A stretch of 64,000 nucleotides of DNA from Chromobacterium violaceum ATCC 12472. GTDB taxonomy: Bacteria > Pseudomonadota > Gammaproteobacteria > Burkholderiales > Chromobacteriaceae. Where the stretch lies: positions 682,001 to 746,000 of the forward strand of contig NC_005085.1 in NCBI RefSeq assembly GCF_000007705.1. Direction: 5' to 3'. Numbering within the stretch: position 1 is the stretch's first letter; every line of letters begins with the position of its first letter. Both the position numbers and the translations under genes were made by a program. Below, in pieces: positions 47,518-56,435 of the stretch. Under the pieces are notes generated by a model. It was not told where the DNA came from and ran no database searches. It saw only the letters and a program-made list of their open reading frames with translations.

Positions 47518-48231
47518 ATGGATCATTCGCAATCTTTGGTTTTGGAAAACCGGTCCGGGCGCGACTTCGCCGCCGGGGCCGCGCAGATGGCGCCGCTGTG
47601 CCTGCCGGTACTGCCCTGGGGCGTGCTGGCTGGCTCGATGGCGGTGCAGGCTGGCTTGACCACGGCGCAAGGCGTGGGCATGTCGGCGCTGGTGTTCGCC
47701 GGCGCGGCGCAGCTGGTGTCGCTGGGCATGGCGATGGCCGGCTCGGGCGCGCTGGCGATCGCGCTGACGGTGTTCTTCATCACCGCCCAGCATTTCCTGT
47801 ATGGCCTGTCGATGCGCGGCCGGGTATCGGCTTGGCCGGCGCGGCTGCGCCTGCCGCTGGGCTTTTTGCTGACCGACGAGCTGTTCGCGCTCAGCTGCGC
47901 CAGGGGAGGCGCGCAGCGCCCGGCCTACTTGCTGGGCGCGGGACTGATGTTCTACCTGAGCTGGCTGCTCAGCAGCATCGCCGGCATCGCGATGGCGAAC
48001 ACGGTGCCGGACCTGGGCCGGCTGCATCTGGACTTTTCCATCATCGCCACCTTCGTCGCCATCGTGGTGCCGATGGTGAAGCGGCGCAGCGCGCGGTGCG
48101 GGGCCTTGTTCTCGCTGTTGGCGGCGATGCTGCTCGCTTGGCTGGGCGTGGAGGGCGGCATCGTCATCGCCGGCGCGGCCGGCATGCTGGTCGCGGTGCT
48201 GGCGGCGCGTTTGGGAGGAGAGAAAGCATGA
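47518..48231 (+). CDS. azlC: branched-chain amino acid exporter large subunit AzlC (YgaZ)
   Basis: 237 aa with about six hydrophobic helices. Family blocks are LPWGVLAG, FAGAAQLVSLGM, FFITAQHFLYGLSMRG, LLTDELFAL and LGVEGGIVIAGAAG. With AzlD it exports branched-chain amino acids or close analogues. The azlD start overlaps its stop (ATGA), so they are translationally coupled. Confidence 0.93.
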   Translation: MDHSQSLVLENRSGRDFAAGAAQMAPLCLPVLPWGVLAGSMAVQAGLTTAQGVGMSALVFAGAAQLVSLGMAMAGSGALAIALTVFFITAQHFLYGLSMRGRVSAWPARLRLPLGFLLTDELFALSCARGGAQRPAYLLGAGLMFYLSWLLSSIAGIAMANTVPDLGRLHLDFSIIATFVAIVVPMVKRRSARCGALFSLLAAMLLAWLGVEGGIVIAGAAGMLVAVLAARLGGEKA

Positions 48232-48539
48232 GCTGGGGATTGATCTTGCTGCTGGCAGCCATCGTGTTCTGCAACCGCTACGTTTTCCTGGAGCCCAGGG
48301 TGCCGGTGAAGCTGCCGGCCCTGCTGGAGCAGGCGCTGCAATACGCGGCCCCCTGCCTGCTGACCGCGATCTGCGGCCCCATCATCCTGCTGGACCAGGG
48401 CGCGGTGCGCCCGTTTCCGGATAATCCCTATCTGTGGGGCGCGCTGGCCAGCGTGATCCTGGCCTGCCTGGTGCGCAACATGGTGCTGAGCGTGCTGGCC
48501 AGCCTGGCGGCGTTCTACGCGCTGTGCGCGCTGCTGTGA
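48228..48539 (+). CDS. azlD: branched-chain amino acid exporter small subunit AzlD (YgaH)
   Basis: 103 aa with about four short membrane helices, an AzlD-type LPALLEQALQYAAPCLLTAI block and a C-terminal MVLSVLASLAAFYALCALL. Coupled to azlC by a 4-base overlap. Confidence 0.92.
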   Translation: MSWGLILLLAAIVFCNRYVFLEPRVPVKLPALLEQALQYAAPCLLTAICGPIILLDQGAVRPFPDNPYLWGALASVILACLVRNMVLSVLASLAAFYALCALL

Positions 48540-48596
48540 GCGGGCGGTTACAATAGGGTTTTCCTGCCCGCGCGGGCGTTTTGCGGATGAAAGAGC

Positions 48597-48938
48597 ATGA
48601 GCGAAGAACTGAAGATCGAGGACCTGGTGGTGGGCGAGGGCAAGGAGGCGGTGCGCGGCGCGCTGATCACCAGCCATTACACCGGCTGGCTGGAGGATGG
48701 CAGCAAGTTCGACTCCTCGCTGGACAAGGGCCGGCCGTTCCAGTGCGTGATCGGCACCGGCCGCGTGATCAAGGGCTGGGACCAGGGGATGATGGGCATG
48801 AGGGTGGGCGGCAAGCGCAGGCTGTGGGTGCCGGCGCACCTGGCCTACGGCGAGCGCCAGATCGGCGACCGCATTCCGGCCAACTCCAACCTAGTGTTCG
48901 AGATCGAGTTGCTGGAAGTGCTGACGCGGGATGAATAA
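48597..48938 (+). CDS. FKBP-type peptidyl-prolyl cis-trans isomerase
   Basis: 113 aa, a single FKBP domain without signal peptide or insert. It has VTGWLEDGSKFDSS-type strand (HYTGWLEDGSKFDSSLDKG), VIKGWDQGMMGMRVGGKRRLWVPAHLAYGER and the closing LVFEIELLEV. The main active-site aromatic and Asp residues are present. Cytoplasmic proline isomerase/chaperone. Its last bases overlap the next gene by 8 nt. Confidence 0.93.
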   Translation: MSEELKIEDLVVGEGKEAVRGALITSHYTGWLEDGSKFDSSLDKGRPFQCVIGTGRVIKGWDQGMMGMRVGGKRRLWVPAHLAYGERQIGDRIPANSNLVFEIELLEVLTRDE

Positions 48939-49563
48939 GCCGGATTTTTTTGTCGATACCTCGATGGGCGAGCTGCTGGCGGAAACCCGGCGGAATTTCG
49001 CCAAGCGGCCGAGATGGTGGCATGCAATCTGCGGCCGCATCCTGTATACCCATCCGCCGACTTTCATCGGCCCTGACGACGGCTTGAACGAGATCTACAA
49101 GCAACAGACGCTGCTGTTCAACCACGGCAGCGTGCGCTGGGCGGCGCTGGTGCAGGCCAACCGCCTGCTGTTCGAGGTCGGCGGTTACGATCACCCGCTT
49201 CTGCTGCTGCACTCCGCGGATCCCGAATTTGATGATAAGCCGCAAGCCTTGGCGAAACTGGCGGAGGACTTGTACCGGCTCAAGCATACCGAACCCGAGG
49301 ATGAGTCGAGGGCGAGGCTGGCGCAGTTTGTGACCGATGAAATGGATCGCTGCCTGGGCATGCAATTGCCGTCGGAATGGTCGGAGAGCGCCGTGATGGC
49401 GTCCACCGCGATGTTTTTCCGCCGCTATGCGCCGAATGAGCGCATCACCGGGCGTTGGTATCCGATACTGACGCACCCGTCCACCCAGGCGGTGTTGCAG
49501 CTGCCCAAGCTGTTTTGGCCGGAACGCCTGAGGGCGATGTGGGAAAACGAAGAATTGTATTGA
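48931..49563 (+). CDS. uncharacterised protein coupled to the FKBP gene
   Basis: 210 aa, soluble, not recognised. Features are an acidic middle segment (HTEPEDESRARL), several Trp and aromatic residues (RPRWWHAICGRILY, GRWYPIL) and a C-terminal LPKLFWPERLRAMWENEELY. Its start lies inside the FKBP 3' end (8-base overlap), and a terminator follows 22 nt after the stop. It therefore shares a transcript with the FKBP. No function is proposed. Confidence 0.75.
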   Translation: MNKPDFFVDTSMGELLAETRRNFAKRPRWWHAICGRILYTHPPTFIGPDDGLNEIYKQQTLLFNHGSVRWAALVQANRLLFEVGGYDHPLLLLHSADPEFDDKPQALAKLAEDLYRLKHTEPEDESRARLAQFVTDEMDRCLGMQLPSEWSESAVMASTAMFFRRYAPNERITGRWYPILTHPSTQAVLQLPKLFWPERLRAMWENEELY

Positions 49564-49585
49564 GCAAAGGCGCGTCCGCATCGCC

Positions 49586-49609
49586 AAAGAGGCCCTGCGG
49601 GCCTCTTTT
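49586..49609. terminator. bidirectional intrinsic terminator
   Basis: AAAGAGGCCC - TGC - GGGCCTCTTTT, between the convergent genes ending at 49563 and 49625. The arms are identical to those of the terminator in the first unit after glmS. Confidence 0.88.
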
Positions 49610-49624
49610 CGTTTCAGCTGTCCA

Positions 49625-51259
49625 TCAATAGCCGATGTTCTTCACCGCCTGCGGGCCCAGCCGCTGGCACAGCTGCATCAGGTACAGGCTGTCCGGGCCG
49701 ACGCGGACGTTGGCCGAGTCGACGCTTCCCAGTTTGGGCGGCACCGGCACGCCTTGCGCGTCCGGCACATCGGGCGTCAGCGCGCCGCTGCTGCCTATCG
49801 CCCAGTTGGTCGCGCCCGGCGGCGCGGCGATGGCCAGTTGATCCGCCTTGGCATTCCACGCCACGCCCCAACCGATGCTCCAGCCGTGGCCGCTGCCGTC
49901 GGCGCCGCGGTTGCCCAGCGCGATGGCGCCGCTGATGTCGGCGTTGTCCACCAGCAGGCCGGTGGCCCAGCGCTGGTGCGGCTCGATATTGCCGCAGGCT
50001 TCGGCGCGGCCGGTGAAGTTCAGCAGTACGTTGGGCCCGCCGGCCTGGGCCTGGGTGGCGTAGTAGAACGACTTCTTGCCGCCGATGGACGAACTGCGGT
50101 CCACCAGCACCTGGCTGCCGGCGATGCTGAACTCGAATGCCTTGGCGCCGGAGCAGTCGACATGGTTGTGGTCGTGGCTGAGCGCCACTTGTTCCAGCGT
50201 CAGCCGCCGGCCTTGCTTGCCGACCACCACGCCGTTGGTGAAGTTGTGCGCCTGGATGTCGTTGAGCCAGCCGTCGCTCAGATTGTCCAGGTTGGCCACG
50301 CCGTAGTCGGCGCCGCTGCCGTTGGGCAGGCCTTCCAGCGCCAGGCGCTCGGCGCCGATCTGGCTGGCGATGCCGCTGGCCGCGTATTTCTGCACGCTGC
50401 CGCCATTCGTCCCCAGATAGCCGCTGTCGAAGGAATCGGACAGCGGGATGTCCAGCGTCAGTTGGTTGCCGCTGACCGCGGCGACGGTGCGCAGCCAAAT
50501 TTCGTTGTTGTTGCCGGCGTTGATCCAGGTTTGCGGTTTGCCGTCGCGGACCAGCTGGTCCATGTCCATCACATGAATCCACTCGGCGCTGGCGCGGCGG
50601 CGGATCATCACCGCGTCGCCGGGCTTGAAGCCGGACGGGTTGGAAACATGGATGACGCTGCCGCCGGACGGCAGATAGCCGTCGGCGATGGCGGCGGCGG
50701 ATCCGATCGGCGTCAGGCTGGCGCCGGCGCCGCCCAGGCTCAGCATCGCGTGGCCGGCGCCTTGCGCCTTCAGCACGGTGCCGCCGGCGCCGGACCCGCT
50801 GCCGCGCAGCACCACGCCGTCGCTGGCCAGCTGGATCGGCGCTTCGAGCAGGAAGACGCCGGGCGCGAGCAGCACCGCGCCGCGTACGCCGTTCACCGCC
50901 GGCAGCGCCGCCACCTTGGCGATGGCGGCCTGGATGTTGGCGAGGTCGTCTGCCGCCTTGCCGCTGGGCTTGACCGTCGCCTTCACCGGCGCCGTCGGCA
51001 GCGCGACGCCGCCGCCCATATAGCCGGCGCTGGAGAAGTCCATGATGTGGTCGCCGTTGCCGTTCAGCGGCGCGTAGGCGAGGCCGCCCTGGCCGTCGTC
51101 CTTCACCCAGCGGCTGCGCGCGGTTTCCTTGCCCCACAGCGCCTGGCAGGATTGGGCGAAGGCGTGGTTGCGGATGGGCTGGAGCGGCGCGGTGGCGGCG
51201 GCCTGGCTGGCAAGCGCGGCGGCGATGGCGAGCGCCAGCCGATTGATCGAGTGCTTCAT
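49625..51259 (-). CDS. secreted right-handed beta-helix protein
   Basis: 544 aa with a signal peptide (ends near QAAATA). After a Ser/Gly-rich start the protein shows pectate-lyase-superfamily features: GAVLLAPGVFLLEAPIQLASDGVVLRGSGSGAGGTVL, then repeated short strand-turn units rich in Gly, Asn, Asp and Ile/Val. Such solenoids bind or cleave polysaccharides. A histidine/aspartate cluster (LSHDHNHVDCSG) lies near the middle and three cysteines are scattered. Substrate and activity are unknown; binding without catalysis is equally possible. A signal peptide and a following terminator indicate a single exported product. Confidence 0.75.
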   Translation of the reverse strand: MKHSINRLALAIAAALASQAAATAPLQPIRNHAFAQSCQALWGKETARSRWVKDDGQGGLAYAPLNGNGDHIMDFSSAGYMGGGVALPTAPVKATVKPSGKAADDLANIQAAIAKVAALPAVNGVRGAVLLAPGVFLLEAPIQLASDGVVLRGSGSGAGGTVLKAQGAGHAMLSLGGAGASLTPIGSAAAIADGYLPSGGSVIHVSNPSGFKPGDAVMIRRRASAEWIHVMDMDQLVRDGKPQTWINAGNNNEIWLRTVAAVSGNQLTLDIPLSDSFDSGYLGTNGGSVQKYAASGIASQIGAERLALEGLPNGSGADYGVANLDNLSDGWLNDIQAHNFTNGVVVGKQGRRLTLEQVALSHDHNHVDCSGAKAFEFSIAGSQVLVDRSSSIGGKKSFYYATQAQAGGPNVLLNFTGRAEACGNIEPHQRWATGLLVDNADISGAIALGNRGADGSGHGWSIGWGVAWNAKADQLAIAAPPGATNWAIGSSGALTPDVPDAQGVPVPPKLGSVDSANVRVGPDSLYLMQLCQRLGPQAVKNIGY

Positions 51260-51420
51260 GGCTGAAGATTTCCTGTCTGCGTTGAGATTGAATGGAAAGC
51301 GGAGGCGCCGCCGGCCGGGCCGGGCTGATTATTTTGAAGGCATATTGATAGCACGCAGTATATGTAGAAGTCTGTTACCGAATGGTGGCCGCAGGTAAGG
51401 ACTGGCCATCGAGACAGGGC

Positions 51421-51451
51421 AAAAAAAGCCCCGGCCACAAGGGCGCGGGGC
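51421..51451 (-). terminator. intrinsic terminator of the efflux operon
   Basis: Minus strand: GCCCCG...CGGGGC hairpin with a CCC/GGC inner part followed by TTTTTTT, about 27 nt after the stop of the MFS gene. Confidence 0.75.
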
Positions 51452-51477
51452 AAGTGGTGAAACGCGGGTCGAGAAAC

Positions 51478-53022
51478 TCAGTGGGCCTGGCTGGTGTCGG
51501 CGACGCGGCTGGGACGGGGCGCCAGCCAGATGGCGCAGGCGGCGACGACGAAAGACAGGCCGGCCAGCCAGAAGATCTGGTTGGTGGACAGCATGACGCT
51601 CTGCGCCTGCAGCGTTTGTTCGATCACGCCCCAGGCCGCGCCGTCGGACAGGCCGCCCGCGCTCAGCGCGCGCAGCGCGTCGCCGCCGCCGTCCACCATG
51701 CCGGCCAGCTCGGCGTGGTTGTAGCTGGCCTTGTCGTCCCAGGCGGTGGTGACCAAGGATGTGGCGAAGGCGCCGGACAAGGTGCGCATGAAGCTCATCA
51801 GGCCGGCGGCCGAGGCCACTTCCGCCGGCTCCACGCTAGCCAGCGCCAGCCCGGTCAGCGGCACGAAGAAGAAGGGCATGCCCAAGCCCTGGAACAGCAG
51901 CGGCAGCGCCACCTGCCAGAAGCCCATGTCGGTGGTGGAGAAGCTGCGGTACAGCGTGACGCAGCCCAGCCACATCACGCCGCAGAACACCAGCTTGCGC
52001 GGGTCCAGCCGCGAGGACAGCTGGGCGGCGATCGGCGCCGCCATCACCGCCAGCACGCCGCTCATCGCAGTGGCGTAGCCGGCCTGGGTGGCGGTGTAGC
52101 CCATATAGGCCTGCAGCCATTGCGGCGTCAGCACGGTGGCGCCGAAGAACGATCCGAACGCCAGCGAGATGGTCAGCACGCTGGCCCAGAAGCCGCGGTG
52201 GCGGAACACTCTGAGATCGACGATGGGCTGCGCCTCGGTCAGCTCCCAGATCAGGAAGGCGGCGAAGCCGATCACCGCGGCGATGGCCAGGCCGACGATG
52301 AGGGGCGAACCGAACCAATCCAGCTCCTTGCCCTTGTCCAGCATCAGCTGCAGCGCGCCCACCCACAGCACCAGCAGCGCCAGGCCCGCCGCGTCTATCC
52401 GCAGTTTGGCGGTTTGGCTCTGGTAGCGCTTGAGCAGCCTCCAGCCGAGCAAGCCGCAACCCAGCGCGATGGGCACGTTGATGTAGAAAATCCACGGCCA
52501 GCTGGCCTGGTCGCACAGCGTGCCGCCCAGGATGGGGCCCATGATGGGCGCCACCAGCGTGGTCATGCTCCACAGCCCTATCGCCGCGCCGGCCTTCTGC
52601 CTGGGGAAGATCTGCAGCAGCAGCGTCTGCGACATCGGCATCAGCGGGCCGCCGGCCAGGCCCTGCAGCACGCGGAACAGCACCAGCGTCTCCAGCGAGC
52701 CGGCCAGGCCGCACAGCATGGAGAACAGGCCGAACAGCAGCATCGAGCCGACGAACAGCCGCACGGTGCCGAAGCGCGCCGCCAGCCAGCCGGTCAGCGG
52801 CACGATGATGGCCTCGGCCACCGCGTAGGAGGTGATGACATAAGTGCCCTGGCTGGACGATACCGCCAGCCCGCCGGCGATATTGGGCACCGACACGTTG
52901 GCGATGGTGGTGTCCAGCACCACCATGAAGTTGGCGGCGGCCAGCACCAGCGCCGCCAGCCACAGCATATTGCCGCTCAGCGGCCGCTGGATTTCGCCGG
53001 CCGCCGGATTCGCGCTAGACAT
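51478..53022 (-). CDS. emrB: EmrB/QacA-type MFS drug:H+ antiporter (14 TM)
   Basis: 514 aa. About 14 helices; TM1 with FMVVLDTTIANVSVPNIAGGL is the motif D1 of DHA2 pumps. The C motif near TM5 is APIMGPILGGTLCDQASWPWIFYINVP. Inner-membrane engine of a tripartite pump with the adaptor (53030-54172) and outer-membrane channel (54207-55646). It starts 7 nt after the adaptor stop. Controlled by the divergent TetR. Confidence 0.93.
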   Translation of the reverse strand: MSSANPAAGEIQRPLSGNMLWLAALVLAAANFMVVLDTTIANVSVPNIAGGLAVSSSQGTYVITSYAVAEAIIVPLTGWLAARFGTVRLFVGSMLLFGLFSMLCGLAGSLETLVLFRVLQGLAGGPLMPMSQTLLLQIFPRQKAGAAIGLWSMTTLVAPIMGPILGGTLCDQASWPWIFYINVPIALGCGLLGWRLLKRYQSQTAKLRIDAAGLALLVLWVGALQLMLDKGKELDWFGSPLIVGLAIAAVIGFAAFLIWELTEAQPIVDLRVFRHRGFWASVLTISLAFGSFFGATVLTPQWLQAYMGYTATQAGYATAMSGVLAVMAAPIAAQLSSRLDPRKLVFCGVMWLGCVTLYRSFSTTDMGFWQVALPLLFQGLGMPFFFVPLTGLALASVEPAEVASAAGLMSFMRTLSGAFATSLVTTAWDDKASYNHAELAGMVDGGGDALRALSAGGLSDGAAWGVIEQTLQAQSVMLSTNQIFWLAGLSFVVAACAIWLAPRPSRVADTSQAH

Positions 53023-53029
53023 GATGGCC

Positions 53030-54172
53030 TCACTCGCTGACGTCTATCGTGGCTTCCATCGACAGCCCCACCTGCAGCGGATGGGCTTTCAGCTCCGCCT
53101 GGTCCAGCGCGATGCGCACCGGCAGCCGCTGCACCACCTTGATCCAGTTGCCGGTGGCGTTCTGCGCCGGAATCATCGCGAAGGCCGAACCAGAGCCGCC
53201 GGACAGGCCGGCCACCTTGCCGTGGTACACCACCTTGTTGCCGTAGAGGTCGGCGGTCAGCTCCACCGGCTGGCCGACGCGTACCTTGTTCAACTGCACT
53301 TCCTTGAAGTTGGCGTCGACGTGGGCGTTCTGCAGCGGCACCACCGACATCAGCGGCGTGCCGGACTGCACGCGCTGGCCCACCTGGGCCTGGCGCTTGG
53401 CCACCACGCCGTCCACCTGGGCGCGGATCACCGTGCGTTCCAGGTCCAGCCTGGCCTGGTCGCGCTTGGCGCGCGCCAGCGTCACTTCGGGGTTGTCGTC
53501 CACCGTGGTGTTTGCGGTCAGCGTCTGGTTGGCCTTCAGGCTGCCGACGGCGGCGCGGTAGTTGGCCTCGCTCTGGCGGCTGGCGGCCTCGGCGGCCTTC
53601 AGGCTGGCCTGCGCGGTGGAGTAGGCGTTCTGCGCGTTGCTCAGCTCCTCGCCGGACACCGAGCCGCTCTTTGCCAGCGCTTGGCGGCGCTGCAGGTCGA
53701 GCCTGGCGCGCGCCAGGTCGGCGCGGGCCGATCCCAGCTGCGCGGCGGAGCGGGCCTGGTCGGCGCTGCGCGCCTGGGCTTGGGCCGACAGGCCCTCGTC
53801 GTTGGCGAAGTAGCCCTTCACCCGGCGCTCGGCGCGGGCGAGGTCGGCCTCGGCCTGGGCCAGCGCCAGCCTGGCGTCGCTGTCGTTCAGCACCACCAGC
53901 ACCTCGCCGGCCTTCACCGGCTGGGTGTCGACCACCTTCACTTCCTTGACGGTGCCGGCCACCTCGGGCGTGACCTGGGCGATCTCGGCGGCGACATAGG
54001 CGTTGTCGGTGCTGACGCGATGGGAGGCGATCAGCGTCCAGTAGCCGCCGTAGGCGACGGCCGCGGCGGCGACGGCGCCGAACAGCAGCGTGAACAGCTT
54101 CTTGCGTTGCAGGGGACGGCCGGCGGCGGCGGGCGCCGCGGCGGCCGGCAGGGCTTGTGCGTTTTCGCTCAT
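53030..54172 (-). CDS. emrA: EmrA/HlyD-family membrane-fusion adaptor
   Basis: 380 aa from ATG 54172. One N-terminal membrane helix (about residues 26-46), lipoyl-like halves (RVSTDNAYVAAEIAQVTPEVAGTV and VIRAQVDGVVAKRQAQVGQRV), and a long Ala/Gln/Arg-rich coiled-coil hairpin between. The membrane-proximal C-terminal domain closes the protein. Couples the MFS pump to the outer-membrane channel. Confidence 0.93.
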   Translation of the reverse strand: MSENAQALPAAAAPAAAGRPLQRKKLFTLLFGAVAAAAVAYGGYWTLIASHRVSTDNAYVAAEIAQVTPEVAGTVKEVKVVDTQPVKAGEVLVVLNDSDARLALAQAEADLARAERRVKGYFANDEGLSAQAQARSADQARSAAQLGSARADLARARLDLQRRQALAKSGSVSGEELSNAQNAYSTAQASLKAAEAASRQSEANYRAAVGSLKANQTLTANTTVDDNPEVTLARAKRDQARLDLERTVIRAQVDGVVAKRQAQVGQRVQSGTPLMSVVPLQNAHVDANFKEVQLNKVRVGQPVELTADLYGNKVVYHGKVAGLSGGSGSAFAMIPAQNATGNWIKVVQRLPVRIALDQAELKAHPLQVGLSMEATIDVSE

Positions 54173-54206
54173 GATGGATTGTCCTGGTATGGGTTTGCCG
54201 GCGGCC

Positions 54207-55646
54207 TCAGCGGGCGGGTTCGGCTGCCTGGTAGCCGCCGCCCAGCGCCTTGACAAGCGCCACATCCAGCGAGAAGCGGCGGGCCTGCAGACTGGCCAGG
54301 CCGCGGCGGGCGGCGATCACGCTGTCTTCGGCGGTCAGCACGTCCAGGTAATTGGCGAGACCGCCGTCGAAGCGGTTCCGGCTGACGCGGTAGGCCTCGT
54401 CGGCGGCCGTCAGCGCCTGCTGGCGCTGTTGCAGTTGCGGCGTCAGCGCGGCCTGGCTGGAGACGGCGTCGGCCACTTCGCGCAGCGCCTGGCTCAGCGT
54501 GGCGTCGTAGCTGGCGACGGCGGCGTCGTAGTCGCCGCGCGCGGCGCGGTACTGGCCTTGCAACTGGCCGCCGCGGAATATCGGCAGATGGATCGCCGGG
54601 CCGACGCCGGCTATGCCGGAACCGGCCTTGTCGAACAGCCCCAACCCCAGCGACTGGGCGCCGACGAAGGCGGTGAGGTTGACGTTGGGGTAAAACTGGG
54701 CCTGGGCGACGTCGATGCGCTTGGCCGCGGCTTCGGCGCGGAGCCGGGCGGCGGCGAGATCCGGTCGGCGGCCCAGCAATTCGGCTGCCAGCGTGGCCGG
54801 GAGCCGCTGTTCGCGAAACAAGCCGGCGGCCGGACGGGCGATGGCCAGGCCGCGGTCTGGTCCGGCGCCGATCAGCGCCGCCAGGCTGTGGCGTTGCAAG
54901 GCGATGCTCTCGTCGGCGGCGGCCAGGTCGGCGCGGGCGGCGGCCTCGCGCGACTCCGCCTGGCGCAGCACGCCGCGGGTGTCCATGCCTTGCTGCCAAC
55001 GCTGCAGCATCAGCTTGGCGGTGTGCGCGCGCACCTCCAGCGCCTGGGCGGCGGCGTCGCGCTCGGAAAACAGCCGCGCCAGCTCGGCATAGCCGGCGGC
55101 CAGCGAGGCGGTCAGCATCAGCCTGGCCTGGGCCGCGTCGGCGCGGGCGGCGGTCAGGTCGGAGGTCGCGGCGGCCAGCGAGGCGCGGTTCTTGCCCCAG
55201 AAGTCCAGTTCGTAACTGAAGTCCAGCGTGGCGCGGCCGCTGGTGTTGAAGCCAGCCGGCGCCGGCATGCCGTTGTTGTAGCTCTGCTTGTCGCGGTCGA
55301 TCGCGGCGTTCAGGTCCGCGCCGGGCAGCCGCGCGGCGCCGGCTTGCTGCGCCAGGCCTTCGGCGCGCTCGACGCGGGCGCGGGCGGCGGCGAGGTCGGG
55401 CGCCTGGCTCAGCGCCTCGTCCATCAGCGCGTTCAGTTGCGCGTCGCCGTATTTTTTCCACCATTGTTCATTGGCCCAGACGCCGTCCGAGGCGGGCAGG
55501 CTTTGCGTATTCTGGTATTGTTGCAGCGGTTTGATCTGCGGCGCCGGCCCCATGTCCGGCGTCATCGCGCAGCCTCCCAGCAGCGTCAGCGCTGCGGAGA
55601 GGCCGGCTGCTGGCAGCGGCCGCCAGCGAAAATATGCGGTTCTCAT
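54207..55646 (-). CDS. outer-membrane efflux channel lipoprotein (NodT/OprM type)
   Basis: 479 aa. Signal sequence with a lipobox-like LLGGCAMTPDM, then two repeats of the TolC fold: NALMDEALSQAPDLAAARARVERAEG and LLGRRPDLAAARLRAEAAAKRIDVAQAQFYPNVNLTAF. First gene of the pump operon (channel, adaptor, MFS), so the regulator's operators lie just upstream. An order of outer-membrane factor first is common in TetR-linked tripartite MFS pumps. Confidence 0.92.
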   Translation of the reverse strand: MRTAYFRWRPLPAAGLSAALTLLGGCAMTPDMGPAPQIKPLQQYQNTQSLPASDGVWANEQWWKKYGDAQLNALMDEALSQAPDLAAARARVERAEGLAQQAGAARLPGADLNAAIDRDKQSYNNGMPAPAGFNTSGRATLDFSYELDFWGKNRASLAAATSDLTAARADAAQARLMLTASLAAGYAELARLFSERDAAAQALEVRAHTAKLMLQRWQQGMDTRGVLRQAESREAAARADLAAADESIALQRHSLAALIGAGPDRGLAIARPAAGLFREQRLPATLAAELLGRRPDLAAARLRAEAAAKRIDVAQAQFYPNVNLTAFVGAQSLGLGLFDKAGSGIAGVGPAIHLPIFRGGQLQGQYRAARGDYDAAVASYDATLSQALREVADAVSSQAALTPQLQQRQQALTAADEAYRVSRNRFDGGLANYLDVLTAEDSVIAARRGLASLQARRFSLDVALVKALGGGYQAAEPAR

Positions 55647-55673
55647 CGTCTCTGTCCGGGAGTGTTTTGATTT

Positions 55674-55695
55674 AACTGTACGGTACGGTATAGTT
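55674..55695. promoter_or_regulatory. TetR operator candidate 1
   Basis: 22-bp imperfect palindrome centred on GTAC (18 of 22 positions symmetric, arms AACT...AGTT). It shares the TACGGT-type core with candidate 2 and lies just before the pump operon start. Confidence 0.6.
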
Positions 55696-55729
55696 ATATG
55701 GCGGAGCGAGATTTCTTGTCAAGAAAAAT

Positions 55730-55745
55730 TGAACCGTACGGTTCA
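55730..55745. promoter_or_regulatory. TetR operator candidate 2
   Basis: Perfect 16-bp palindrome TGAACCGTACGGTTCA, 15 bp before the tetR start. Its centre is 53 bp (about five turns) from candidate 1. Confidence 0.75.
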
Positions 55746-55760
55746 GTTTTAAGGATGGAT

Positions 55761-56363
55761 ATGCGCACAAAAAGCGAAAACAAGCGCCAGGGCTTGGTGG
55801 CGGCAGCGACCGAAGTCTTCGTCGAACGCGGCTACGAGGCGGCGTCGATGTCCGAGATATCGGCCCGGGCCGGCGGCTCCAAGGCCACGCTGTACAACTA
55901 CTTCCCATCCAAGGAAGCCTTGTTCCTGGACGTGATGCGCTCGCTGACGACGGAGTTGTCGTCTGCTTACGTCAAGCTGCAGCCGGGCGGCGACCTGGAG
56001 GAAATGCTGCGCGCTTTCGGCGTGGCCTTCCTCGACAGCCTGTTCAGCCCCCAGCTGCGCGCGCTGCACGCGATCGTGATGGGCAGCGGCAGCCGCAGCG
56101 AGGTGGGCAAGCTGTTTTACGAGAACGGCCCGAAGACGGGCTGGACCAGGCTGGCGAATTTCATGGCGGCCGAGATGGAGGCGGGGCGGCTGCGCCAGGC
56201 GTCGCCGTGGACCGCCGCCATGCATTTCCACGGCCTGCTGCAGTCGGAATGCCAGGCGGCGATGATGACCGGCCTGATCGACGAGCTGGCGCCGGCGTCG
56301 GAGCGGCCGGGCAGGGTGGCGGAGGCGGTCAGGGTGTTTCTCGCGGCTTACGGCGCGCAATGA
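55761..56363 (+). CDS. TetR-family repressor of the divergent efflux operon
   Basis: 200 aa. N-terminal HTH (LVAAATEVFVERGYEAASMSEISARAGGSKATLYNYFPSKEALF, residues 13-56) and a C-terminal ligand domain of the AcrR/TetR_C type. ATG 55761 has AAGGA 5 nt upstream; an in-frame ATG at 55755 overlaps that site. Likely ligands are the pump's substrates. Confidence 0.93.
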   Translation: MRTKSENKRQGLVAAATEVFVERGYEAASMSEISARAGGSKATLYNYFPSKEALFLDVMRSLTTELSSAYVKLQPGGDLEEMLRAFGVAFLDSLFSPQLRALHAIVMGSGSRSEVGKLFYENGPKTGWTRLANFMAAEMEAGRLRQASPWTAAMHFHGLLQSECQAAMMTGLIDELAPASERPGRVAEAVRVFLAAYGAQ

Positions 56364-56435
56364 CATCGGAAAGTCCGCTGTGAGACAATGGGAGACTTGT
56401 CCCACCCGGCGCTGTCCGGCGCGAAAGGCCGCAAG

